Origin: Pseudomonadota bacterium
Lineage (GTDB): Bacteria > Pseudomonadota > Gammaproteobacteria > Burkholderiales > Burkholderiaceae_C
Length of the DNA stretch: 52,115 bases
NCBI GenBank assembly: GCA_023460715.1
Contig: JAEWPH010000288.1
Location: 1-52,115 of the forward strand
Direction of reading: 5' to 3'
Shown here: positions 44,966-52,115 of the stretch, in pieces
How positions within the stretch are numbered: position 1 is the stretch's first letter
How the letters are laid out: every line of letters begins with the position of its first letter
Translations under genes and position numbers: made by a program
The notes under the pieces: model-generated
The model's database searches: none
What the model was told of the DNA's origin: nothing
What the model saw: only the letters and a program-made list of their open reading frames with translations

Positions 44966-46240
44966 TCAGCGCTTGCGCGTCCACACCGCGGCGAAAAAGC
45001 CGTCGGTCTGGTGCAGATGGGGCCACAGGCGCAGATATCCAGAGCCGGTGGTGCCGCCACTGCACAGCGCGGCTGCGCCGTCCACCTTCAGCTGGGCCAG
45101 CAGCTCGCCGGCGTCCAGCGCCTCGAAGTCGGGGTGCGCCGCGCCGAAGGCCTCGGCAATGCCCTCGTTCTCCTGCCGCAGGATGCTGCAGGTGGCGTAC
45201 ACCAGCCGGCCGCCCGGCTTGACCAGGCGCGCGGCACTGGCCAGGATGGCCGTCTGCTTGCCCTGCAGCTCTTCCAACGCCTTTGCGGACTGCCGCCACT
45301 TCAGGTCCGGGTTGCGCCGCAGCGTGCCCAGGCCCGAACAGGGCGCATCGACCAGCACGCGGTCGATCTTGCCGGTCAATCGCTTCACACGGTCATCGCG
45401 CTCGTGCGCAATGGCGGCGGGATGCACGTTCGACAGCCCGCTGCGCGCCAGGCGCGGCTTGAGCGCTTCCAGGCGGTGGGCCGACACGTCGAACGCGTAC
45501 AGCCGCCCCGTGCTGCGCATGCCCGCACCGATGGCCAGCGTCTTGCCGCCGGCGCCGGCGCAGAAGTCCACCACCATCTCGCCGCGCTTGGCGTCCAGCA
45601 GCAGGGCCAGCAGCTGCGAGCCCTCGTCCTGCACCTCGATGGCGCCGCGCGTGAATGGCGGAAGCTTGGTCAGGGCGGGCTTGGCGTCGATGCGCAGCCC
45701 CCAGGGCGAGTACGGCGTCGCCACCGCGGGGATGCCGGCCTGGGCCAGTTCCTTCTGCACATCGGCGCGCTTGTCCTTGAGCGCATTCACGCGCAGGTCC
45801 AGCGGGGCGGGCTGCATGAGGCTTGCGGCCAGGGGCCAGAAGCCCTCGCCCAGCTGCTCCTTGAGCAGAGGCACCAGCCAGTCGGCCAGGTTGTGCCGGT
45901 GGGGCTCCATCAGTTCGTCGGGCTGGACGGCGTCGCACTGGTCGATCCACGTCCTTTCCTGGTCGTTCAGGGCGCTCTTGAGGAAGTCGCGCGGGCCGTG
46001 GAAGCCCAGGATCGCCAGCCGGCGCTCCTTGGGGCCGCTGCCGGAGCGGGCCAGTTGCTCGAACAGCAGCTTCTTGCGCAGCACGGTGTAGACCGTCTCC
46101 GCCAGGGTGGCGCGCTCGCGCGGGCCCAGCGAGCGGTTGTCTCGGAAATAGCGGGACACCACGGCGTCTGCCGGGTGTTCAAAGGGAAGGGTCAGCCTGA
46201 CGAGTTCCGCACAGGCATCCAGAAGGGCTTTCGGGTGCAT
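44966..46240 (-). CDS. RsmB/NOP2/Sun family RNA cytosine-5 methyltransferase
   Basis: This 424-residue S-adenosylmethionine-dependent methyltransferase probably modifies cytosine in rRNA (RsmB-like). The N-terminal ~150 residues form a NusB-like helical region (PFEHPADAVVSRYFRDNRSL), then a ferredoxin-like part and the Rossmann fold with VDFCAGAGGKTLAIGAGM, catalytic DAPCSGLGTLRRNPDLKW and YATCSILRQENE. Both conserved cysteines are present. The ATG at MHPKALLDACAEL is 35 bp after the M48 gene stop. Confidence 0.9.
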   Translation of the reverse strand: MHPKALLDACAELVRLTLPFEHPADAVVSRYFRDNRSLGPRERATLAETVYTVLRKKLLFEQLARSGSGPKERRLAILGFHGPRDFLKSALNDQERTWIDQCDAVQPDELMEPHRHNLADWLVPLLKEQLGEGFWPLAASLMQPAPLDLRVNALKDKRADVQKELAQAGIPAVATPYSPWGLRIDAKPALTKLPPFTRGAIEVQDEGSQLLALLLDAKRGEMVVDFCAGAGGKTLAIGAGMRSTGRLYAFDVSAHRLEALKPRLARSGLSNVHPAAIAHERDDRVKRLTGKIDRVLVDAPCSGLGTLRRNPDLKWRQSAKALEELQGKQTAILASAARLVKPGGRLVYATCSILRQENEGIAEAFGAAHPDFEALDAGELLAQLKVDGAAALCSGGTTGSGYLRLWPHLHQTDGFFAAVWTRKR

Positions 46241-46275
46241 GCCCCGATTGTCCCACTGCCGCTCTGTCCGGTCGG

Positions 46276-48132
46276 CTACCGCACAAACACCGGCTCGAAC
46301 GCACAGCGCCGGATCTCTGCCAATGTGGGCGATTCGCCGGCCCACAGCGCGAGGGCCGGGCCGGGCAGGCTGAGCCGGCGCTCCAGCCGGCGGCACAGGG
46401 CATAGCGGTCGCCGTCGTCCATGCCCGGCAGTTCCAGGAACACCAGATAGGCACGCCGCTGCGCGAACTCTTGCAGCTGCTTGCAAACCAGCCAGCAGCG
46501 CGCGACGCCCTCGCACTGGGCCAGCTCGGCCTGCACCTCGCCCAGCTCGAAGGGCGTGAGGTCATGGCGCGCCACCCGGCTGAAGTAAGGCGGCTCCGTC
46601 AGTTCCTCCCACGCGCGCTTTTCAAACGCATCGGCCAGCCGCAGCCGCTCCCGCCATTGCTTGAGGCCTTCGGCATCGTGGTCCCTGCCCGCGCGCGCGG
46701 TCTCCAGTTCATCCACGGCCGCGCGGGCCGCCCACCAGCGATGCGCCGGGGCGGCCTGCCACAGGCGCTCAAGGTGCTGCAGGCGCTCGGCCCAGGCGTC
46801 GCCCGGCAGGCTTTCCACCAGCCCCTGCAGTGCGCCCGCATGGTCTTCGCTGCGCTGCAGGGCCTGCTCGTACAGGGCGCGCACCGGGGCGGCGGGGTCC
46901 AGTTGCCGCAGCAAGCCAGCCAGCTCGACCGTCTCCTGCGCGTTGTGGCGGGCGAGGCTTTGCTGCAGGGCTTCGGCCCGCTCCCGCACCCGGCCCAGCC
47001 AGGCGTGGTGCCGCTTCCAGGCGCTGGCGTTCTCCTGGCACCACAGCCGGTCGAAATGGGCCAGCCACTGCGGCACCTGCGGCCCGAGCAAGGACAGCGC
47101 GCTGCGCTGCGACCAGGCCGGAAGCGCCGGCCGGCCGCCGGTGAGGGCTTCCACCCGGTCGCGCAGGACCGGGTGGGTGTCGTCCACGCTGCTGATGCGC
47201 TGCAGGGCCTGGCGCAGCGCGTCCTGGGCGAAGCGGGGCTCGGGCGGCAAGGCCAGCAGGGAGCGCATGGCGGTGTAGGGACCCACGGGCAGGGGCTGGG
47301 CGGCCGCAGCGCGCCAGTGCTGCGCCCAGAAGGCGTCACCCAGCCACGCACCCTTCACCTCGATTTCCGTCAGCGCCGCCGCGGCGACCTCGGCGCCCAG
47401 CAGGCGTGCGGCAATGCGGTCGGCCTCGTACTCGTCCTGGCGCGCCAGGGCGAAGGTCTTGGCCGCGAAGCGGGGGAAGTACCAGTCCAGGAAGGCCTGC
47501 GTGGCCACGGCCACCGGCCCCGCGTCGTCGCTGAAGCGCTCGTGCAGGCGCAGCCAGCTCAGCCGGGTGCGGTAGATCCAGGCGGCGAAGCGGCCATGGT
47601 CGCCGCGCAGGTGGCCGTATTCGTGGGCCAGCACCGCCAGCAGGCGGGGCTTGTCCAGCGCCATGGCCAGCGGCAGCCCCACGGTGAGTTGGTTGACGGC
47701 GCCACCGAACAGGCCGTAGCGCGGCAGCTGGCGGATGCTGGCGTTGAACTCGCCGTCCACGTACACGTGGTGAATGGCCGGCCCTTTGACCTTTTTGCGG
47801 ATGCGCTCCAGGGCCTCGAACAGCGCCGGCGCCTGCTCGGCGGTGATCTCGACGCCTTCGGGAGCGTCCAGCCGCACCCACAGTGCCCGAGCGCAGGCCC
47901 ACAGCAGGCCACCGGCCGCCAGCAGCATCCAGCCCATGGCCCACCGGAAACGCCCGTGCAGCAATTGGGGGACCACCCACCACAGCGCGCCCACGGCCAG
48001 AAGCATGCAGCCGAGGACCCACGCGTAGCCCAGCGCCGCAAATGCGGCGACACTGCGGCGGTAAGCACGGCTGTCGTCTGCGCTGGCATGCTCGCTCATG
48101 CGCACCATGTGCACGAAATCGGCCTGGTCCAT
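46276..48132 (-). CDS. M48 family metallopeptidase, two-helix membrane anchor
   Basis: This 618-residue protein starts MDQADFVHMVRMSEHASADD. Two N-terminal membrane helices (about 30-75) precede a zinc metalloprotease domain with VLAHEYGHLRGDHGRFAAWI (HEXXH) and the third ligand in ARQDEYEADRIAARLLG. The C-terminal 300 residues are Ala/Leu/Arg-rich helices resembling TPR-like repeats (for example ALEQALQRSEDHAGALQGLV-like stretches; exact form YEQALQRSEDHAGALQGLV). Substrate unknown. Divergent from the DUF1653 gene by 70 bp. Confidence 0.85.
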   Translation of the reverse strand: MDQADFVHMVRMSEHASADDSRAYRRSVAAFAALGYAWVLGCMLLAVGALWWVVPQLLHGRFRWAMGWMLLAAGGLLWACARALWVRLDAPEGVEITAEQAPALFEALERIRKKVKGPAIHHVYVDGEFNASIRQLPRYGLFGGAVNQLTVGLPLAMALDKPRLLAVLAHEYGHLRGDHGRFAAWIYRTRLSWLRLHERFSDDAGPVAVATQAFLDWYFPRFAAKTFALARQDEYEADRIAARLLGAEVAAAALTEIEVKGAWLGDAFWAQHWRAAAAQPLPVGPYTAMRSLLALPPEPRFAQDALRQALQRISSVDDTHPVLRDRVEALTGGRPALPAWSQRSALSLLGPQVPQWLAHFDRLWCQENASAWKRHHAWLGRVRERAEALQQSLARHNAQETVELAGLLRQLDPAAPVRALYEQALQRSEDHAGALQGLVESLPGDAWAERLQHLERLWQAAPAHRWWAARAAVDELETARAGRDHDAEGLKQWRERLRLADAFEKRAWEELTEPPYFSRVARHDLTPFELGEVQAELAQCEGVARCWLVCKQLQEFAQRRAYLVFLELPGMDDGDRYALCRRLERRLSLPGPALALWAGESPTLAEIRRCAFEPVFVR

Positions 48133-48202
48133 CCTCGCTCCCCGCTGTGCTTGTTGTGTCTGTTTTTCTCGCGCTCCGGCGCGCCCCGACCGCATCCTAC
48201 CC

Positions 48203-48463
48203 ATGAACGACGACCACGACCTGCCGCCCCTGAACCCAACCCCGCCGGGGTTGTACCGCCACTACAAGGGCCTGCTGTACGAGGTCGTCGGCATGGCCCG
48301 CCACAGCGAGACCCTGGAGCCGTTGACGCTCTACCGCGCCCTGTATGGCCGGCGCGAGCTGTGGGTGCGCCCCGCAGCCATGTTCGAGGAACAGGTGCTC
48401 ATTGACGGCCAGTGGCGGCCGCGCTTCGAGAAATGTGAATCAAATAGCCCGCCAGCGCCCTGA
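48203..48463 (+). CDS. DUF1653 family protein
   Basis: This 86-residue cytoplasmic protein has the typical LYRHYKGLLYEVVGMARHSE and YRALYGRRELWVRP blocks. Function is unknown. Its final codons (ESNSPPAP, stop) derive from a dispersed AGCTATCA element, so the C-terminus is probably element-encoded. Confidence 0.85.
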   Translation: MNDDHDLPPLNPTPPGLYRHYKGLLYEVVGMARHSETLEPLTLYRALYGRRELWVRPAAMFEEQVLIDGQWRPRFEKCESNSPPAP

Positions 48464-48494
48464 TATCAAGCGCTTCTAGCTATTATTTTTGAAG
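48438..48494 (+). repeat. Dispersed AGCTATCA element, copy 8
   Basis: AATCAAATAGCCCGCCAGCGC, a spacer, TCAAGCGCTTCTAGCTATTA and TTTTTGAAGC. It supplies the C-terminal codons and stop of the DUF1653 gene and, on the other strand, the last codons and TAA of purN. Confidence 0.8.
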
Positions 48495-49061
48495 CAGACC
48501 GAGTACCGCTGCCGGATAGATGGCATGCTCCTGGGCCAGCACCCGGGCGGCCAGCGTCTCGGCCGTGTCGCCCGCCAGCACCGGCACCACGCCCTGGGCC
48601 ACGATGGGCCCGGCGTCCAGGTCGGCCGTCACCTGGTGGACGGTGCAGCCCGCCACCTTGCAGCCCGCGTCGATGGCGCGCTGGTGCGTGTTCAGCCCCG
48701 GAAAGGCGGGCAGCAGCGAGGGATGGATGTTGACCAGGCGGCCGGCGTAGTGCGCCACGAAGCCCTCGGTCAGGATGCGCATGAAGCCGGCCAGCACCAC
48801 CAGCGCCGGCTGGTACGCGTCGATGGCGGTGGCCAGTGCAGCGTCGAACGCCTCACGCGTGGCATGCGCCCGGTGGTCGATGGCCTGCGTGGCAATGCCC
48901 TGGCTGCGGGCGAAGGCCAGGCCCTGCGCGCTCTCGCGGTTGCTCAGCACGGCCGCCACGCGCACGCCGTGGCGCCCCTCCCAATCCTGCTGCCGGGCCG
49001 CCTGCACGATGGCCGCCATGTTGGAGCCGCCGCCCGAGATCAAAATCACGATGTTCTTCAT
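48483..49061 (-). CDS. purN: Phosphoribosylglycinamide formyltransferase
   Basis: This 192-residue enzyme transfers formyl from 10-formyl-THF to GAR in purine synthesis. [25 protein letters not shown] (with catalytic N and H), then [17 protein letters not shown] (catalytic D) are seen. The start [14 protein letters not shown] is preferred; the frame extends upstream into the divergent YceH gene. The stop is formed by a dispersed element. The YceH family gene starts 24 bp away divergently. Confidence 0.95.
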   Translation of the reverse strand: MKNIVILISGGGSNMAAIVQAARQQDWEGRHGVRVAAVLSNRESAQGLAFARSQGIATQAIDHRAHATREAFDAALATAIDAYQPALVVLAGFMRILTEGFVAHYAGRLVNIHPSLLPAFPGLNTHQRAIDAGCKVAGCTVHQVTADLDAGPIVAQGVVPVLAGDTAETLAARVLAQEHAIYPAAVLGLLQK

Positions 49062-49085
49062 TTGCCCGCAATTATCCCAGCCGCC

Positions 49086-49802
49086 ATGTCCTTCGATCCC
49101 CGCACCCGCCCCCTGACCGCCACGGAAGCCCGCGTGCTCGCCACGCTGATGGAAAAGTCGCGCACCGTGCCCGACAGCTATCCGCTGACGCTGAACTCCG
49201 TCGTCACCGGCTGCAACCAGAAGAGCAGCCGCGACCCGGTCATGCAGATCACCGACGCCCATGCGCAGGAAGCGCTGGACGGCCTGCGCCAGCGCAGCCT
49301 GTCGGTGGAGATCGGCGGCAACCGAACCACGCGCTTCGAACACAACTTTCCGCGCGGCGTGGGCGTGCCCGACCAGTCCGCCGTGCTGCTGTCGCTGCTG
49401 ATGCTGCGCGGCCCGCAGACTGCGGGCGAGCTGCGCATCAATGCCGAGCGCTGGCACCGCTTTGCGGACATCTCGTCCGTGGAAGGCTTTCTGAACGAGC
49501 TGGCCGAGCGCAGCGAGGAAAAAGGCGGCCCGCTGGTCGTGCTGCTGCCGCGCGCGCCCGGCGCCCGCGAGCCGCGCTGGGCCCACCTGCTGTGCGGTCC
49601 GGTGGATGTGGCGGCCCTCGCCAGCGCAGGCTCTGCGGGCTCGGCCGTCGCCGACGGTGCCGCCAGCCCGGCGCTCGGCGCCCGCGTGGCCGCGCTGGAG
49701 GCCGAGGTGGACCAACTGCGCGCCACCGTGCAGCGCCTGTGCCAGGAACTGGGCATCGAGGCGCCGGAGGCACCGCCCGTGTCACCGCCCGGACAGGAAT
49801 AA
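49086..49802 (+). CDS. YceH family (DUF480) protein
   Basis: This 238-residue protein has [30 protein letters not shown] with [11 protein letters not shown], the signature of DUF480/YceH winged-helix proteins (quoted here as [19 protein letters not shown]). [19 protein letters not shown] is the second winged helix. A C-terminal Ala-rich linker and coiled coil ([18 protein letters not shown]) end it. Role unknown. Confidence 0.88.
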   Translation: MSFDPRTRPLTATEARVLATLMEKSRTVPDSYPLTLNSVVTGCNQKSSRDPVMQITDAHAQEALDGLRQRSLSVEIGGNRTTRFEHNFPRGVGVPDQSAVLLSLLMLRGPQTAGELRINAERWHRFADISSVEGFLNELAERSEEKGGPLVVLLPRAPGAREPRWAHLLCGPVDVAALASAGSAGSAVADGAASPALGARVAALEAEVDQLRATVQRLCQELGIEAPEAPPVSPPGQE

Positions 49803-49868
49803 AAAGAACGACCGTGCTACAACGCGGGATCGCTTCGACACCCCGAAAGCACTGAGGAGACACGCCGC

Positions 49869-51050
49869 ATGGATCTCGCATTCACCCCCGAAGAGCAGGC
49901 CTTCCGCGAAGAAATTCGCGCCTGGGTTCACGCCCATCTGCCCCAGGAGATTTCGCACAAGGTGCACAACGCCCTGCGCCTGACGCGTGACGACCTGCAG
50001 GGCTGGGCCAAGATCCTGGGCAAGAAGGGCTGGCTGGGCTTCGGTTGGCCCAAGGAATTCGGCGGCCCCGGCTGGACCGCGGTGCAAAAGCATTTGTTCG
50101 AGGAAGAGTGCGCGTTGGCAGGTGCGCCCCGCATCGTGCCTTTCGGCCCCGTGATGGTGGCCCCGGTGATCATGGCTTTCGGCAATGCCGAGCAGCAAAA
50201 GCGCTTTCTGCCCGGCATCGCCAGTGGCGAAGTGTGGTGGAGCCAGGGCTACAGCGAGCCGGGCTCGGGATCGGACCTCGCCTCGGTCAAGACCCGCGCC
50301 GAGCGCGTGGGCGACAAATACATCGTCAACGGCCAGAAGACCTGGACGACGCTGGGCCAGCACGGCGACTGGATGTTCAATCTAGTGCGCACCAGTACCG
50401 AGGGCAAACCGCAGACGGGCATTTCCTTCCTGCTGGTGGACATGAAGTCCAAGGGCGTCACCGTGCGCCCGATCAAGCTGCTGGATGGCGAGTGCGAGGT
50501 CAACGAGGTGTTCTTCGACAACGTCGAAGTGCCCGCCGAGAACCTGATCGGCGAAGAGAACAAGGGCTGGACCTACGCCAAGCACCTGCTCAGCCACGAG
50601 CGCACCAACATCGCCGACGTGAACCGCAGCAAGCGCGAGCTGGAGCGCCTCAAGCGCATCGCCAAGGCGGAAGGCGTGTGGGACGACCAGCGCTTTCGCG
50701 ACCAGATCGCGCAGCTGGAGGTGGACATCGTCGCGCTGGAGATGCTGGTGCTGCGCGTGCTGTCGGCCGAGAAGTCAGGCAAGAACTCCCTGGACATCGC
50801 GGGACTGCTCAAGATCCGCGGCAGCGAGATCCAGCAGCGCTATGCCGAGCTGATGATGCTGGCCGCTGGCCCCTTCAGCCTGCCCTTCATCGAAGAGGCC
50901 ATGGAAGCCGGCTGGCAGGGCGACTTCCCCGGCGGCGTGGCGGCCAATGCGCCGCTGGCCTCGACGTACTTCAACCTGCGCAAGACCACCATCTACGGGG
51001 GCAGCAACGAGGTGCAGCGAAATATCGTCGCTCAAACCGTTCTGGGTTGA
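49869..51050 (+). CDS. Acyl-CoA dehydrogenase (PimC-like large subunit)
   Basis: This 393-residue FAD flavoenzyme oxidises acyl-CoA; it resembles the large subunit of a pimeloyl-CoA dehydrogenase-type pair. WWSQGYSEPGSGSDLASVKT, TWTTLGQHGDWMFNLVRT and TTIYGGSNEVQRNIVAQ are present. The start is at MDLAFTPEEQAFRE with GAGGAGA upstream. It is followed after 150 bp by a second acyl-CoA dehydrogenase gene; the pair probably acts as one heteromeric enzyme on dicarboxylic or aromatic-derived acyl-CoA (inference). Confidence 0.9.
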   Translation: MDLAFTPEEQAFREEIRAWVHAHLPQEISHKVHNALRLTRDDLQGWAKILGKKGWLGFGWPKEFGGPGWTAVQKHLFEEECALAGAPRIVPFGPVMVAPVIMAFGNAEQQKRFLPGIASGEVWWSQGYSEPGSGSDLASVKTRAERVGDKYIVNGQKTWTTLGQHGDWMFNLVRTSTEGKPQTGISFLLVDMKSKGVTVRPIKLLDGECEVNEVFFDNVEVPAENLIGEENKGWTYAKHLLSHERTNIADVNRSKRELERLKRIAKAEGVWDDQRFRDQIAQLEVDIVALEMLVLRVLSAEKSGKNSLDIAGLLKIRGSEIQQRYAELMMLAAGPFSLPFIEEAMEAGWQGDFPGGVAANAPLASTYFNLRKTTIYGGSNEVQRNIVAQTVLG

Positions 51051-51200
51051 TTGGGTTTTCGGGGTGGCGACGATCTTTCGCTGACGCGAAACGCACCGCT
51101 CCCCCTTGCCCCCTCCGCGAGGGGGTTCCAGTCAGAGCTTCGCTGATCTTTGTGGGGGGCGCACAAGCGCCCTGCCCTGACCAACTTTTGGAGACATGAC
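51051..51200. repeat. Intergenic insert with hairpin between acyl-CoA dehydrogenase genes
   Basis: A 150-bp spacer in an operon that is usually tight. It contains CCCCCTccgcgAGGGGG (51109-51125) and two GATCTTT/CTTCGCTGATC-like parts. It resembles the GC-rich intergenic modules at 27011-27231 in style. No gene is seen. Confidence 0.5.
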
Positions 51201-52115
51201 ATGGATTTCGATTTTTCTGAAGATCAGCAATCGTTGCGCGATGCGGTACGCCGCTGGGTGGAGAAGGGCTACGGCTTCGAGCGCCGCAAGGGCATCGTGG
51301 CGGCGGGCGGCTTCGACCGGGCGGCCTATGGCGAACTGGCCGAGCTGGGCCTCACGGCGCTGACCGTGCCCGAGGCGCACGGAGGCCTGGGCCAGGGCGC
51401 CGTGGACGCCATGGTGGCCATGGAGGAGCTGGGCCGCGGCATCGTGCTGGAGCCGCTGGCGCAGGCGTTCATCGCCAGCCGCGTGCTGGCCGGCTACGCC
51501 CCCGAAGCCGTGCAGGCCGACTGGCTGCCGCGCATCGCCAGCGGCGAAGCGCTGGTGGTGCTGGCGCACCAGGAGCGCAAGGCGCGCTACCGGCTGGACG
51601 TTTGCGAGGCAAAAGCGGCCCCAGCCCAATCAGGATATGCGCTGACAGCTATTAAAAGCATAGTACCGGCCGGCGACCAGGCAGATGCCTTCCTGGTGCC
51701 TGCCCAGCTGGACGGGCGCATCGCCCTCTTCCTGGTCGAGCGCGCCGCCCGCGGCGTGACCACGCGCGGCTACCGCACGCAGGACGAATCCCGCGCCGCC
51801 GAGCTGACGCTGGAGAACGCGCCCGCCACGCTCGTCACCACCGACGGCCTGGCCGCGCTGGAGCTAGCCGTGGACACGGGCATTGCCGCGGTCTGCGCCG
51901 AGGCCGTGGGCGTGATGGACCAGACCGTGTCGCTCACCGTGGAGTACATGAACCAGCGCAAGCAGTTCGGCGTGCCGATCGCCAGCTTCCAGGCCCTGCG
52001 CCACCGCGTGGCCGACATGAAGATGCAGCTGGAGCTGGCCCGGTCCATGAGCTACTATGCCAGCCTCAAGCTGGACGAAGAGCCCGCCGAGCGCCGCCGG
52101 GCCATGGCCCGCGCC
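51201..52115 (+). CDS. Acyl-CoA dehydrogenase (PimD-like small subunit), 3' end missing
   Basis: This flavoenzyme starts MDFDFSEDQQSLRDAVRRWV with GGAGAC eight bases upstream and runs past the end of the window (305 codons visible). It shows VPEAHGGLGQGAVDAMVAMEELGRG-like N-terminal helices (the part quoted exactly is VAMEELGRGIVLEP) and MNQRKQFGVPIASFQALRHR near the end. It pairs with the preceding dehydrogenase. Codons for about residues 139-155 (including GYALTAIKSIV) coincide with a dispersed AGCTATCA element and use rare codons such as ATA and ATT. The frame stays open and the motif remains family-like. Confidence 0.9.
   Translation, partial: MDFDFSEDQQSLRDAVRRWVEKGYGFERRKGIVAAGGFDRAAYGELAELGLTALTVPEAHGGLGQGAVDAMVAMEELGRGIVLEPLAQAFIASRVLAGYAPEAVQADWLPRIASGEALVVLAHQERKARYRLDVCEAKAAPAQSGYALTAIKSIVPAGDQADAFLVPAQLDGRIALFLVERAARGVTTRGYRTQDESRAAELTLENAPATLVTTDGLAALELAVDTGIAAVCAEAVGVMDQTVSLTVEYMNQRKQFGVPIASFQALRHRVADMKMQLELARSMSYYASLKLDEEPAERRRAMARA
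51611..51664 (+). repeat. Dispersed AGCTATCA element, copy 9, inside an acyl-CoA dehydrogenase gene
   Basis: AAAGCGGCCCCAGCCCAATC, a spacer, ATGCGCTGACAGCTATTA and AAAGCATAGT align with the family. It is fully in frame with the second acyl-CoA dehydrogenase gene. Confidence 0.7.

Noticed and set aside
46471..48405. A 644-codon open frame antisense to the M48 peptidase gene
   Set aside because: Same shadow character; the M48 gene has clear catalytic motifs.

Overview
The window is about 52 kb of very GC-rich, densely coded bacterial chromosome. Gene content and order (rpsP-rimM-trmD-rplS, lolA beside ftsK, rpmB-rpmG, livHMGF, DUF47-pit, PimC/PimD-like acyl-CoA dehydrogenases, many Gram-negative envelope proteins) point to a betaproteobacterium of the Comamonadaceae, most like Acidovorax. 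That assignment is inferred from protein character and repeat style; no database was searched. There is no prophage, CRISPR array, rRNA, tRNA or complete insertion sequence. The novelty lies in non-coding elements and small lesions.

Layout. 1-2259: 3' part of a TonB-dependent siderophore receptor with an STN domain. 2339-7163: a BMP-type nucleoside/purine ABC importer on the minus strand (ATPase, two permeases, binding lipoprotein); the binding-protein gene carries an in-frame amber codon. 7246-8985: a LysR regulator and a flavin reductase-like gene whose N-terminus looks frameshifted. 9081-9902: an approximately 800-bp imperfect inverted repeat with no believable gene. 9916-11440: cobW behind a cobalamin riboswitch. 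11746-16763: Bcr/CflA exporter, diguanylate cyclase, DEAD-box helicase. 17048-23513: orn, M48 protease, phhB, rsgA, an unknown protein, a CobD/CbiB-like protein, a Nudix hydrolase. 23598-25835: ribosomal/tRNA-maturation operon. 25958-30309: GNAT acetyltransferase, TM2 protein, phosphate transport pair with a Pho-box-like site, an outer-membrane barrel, a DUF486 protein. 30486-34042: branched-chain amino-acid ABC transporter. 34437-41125: rarA, DUF1304, lolA, ftsK, trxB, rpmB, rpmG. 41172-44830: MocR-type regulator, DUF2917 protein, 175-bp fold-back element, desaturase with a transposase-like tail. 44966-52115: RNA m5C methyltransferase, M48 peptidase, DUF1653, purN, YceH family, two acyl-CoA dehydrogenase genes (the second runs off the end).

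The most interesting observation is a dispersed family of about nine approximately 53-bp elements (roughly AAATnGGCCTCTnGCGCTT, a short loop, AAGCGC, then AGCTATCA and an AT-rich end). Eight of the nine read in the same direction. Several are not intergenic: they form in-frame codons of rsgA and of an acyl-CoA dehydrogenase, lie across the lolA signal-peptide codons, or supply the 3' ends and stop codons of other genes. Two oppositely oriented copies form the outer ends of the large inverted repeat. Other points: a three-repeat Pho-box-like site before DUF47-pit, an rplS promoter overlapping the trmD stop codon, a terminator inside the rpsP-rimM junction, and the fold-back element abutting the desaturase stop codon.
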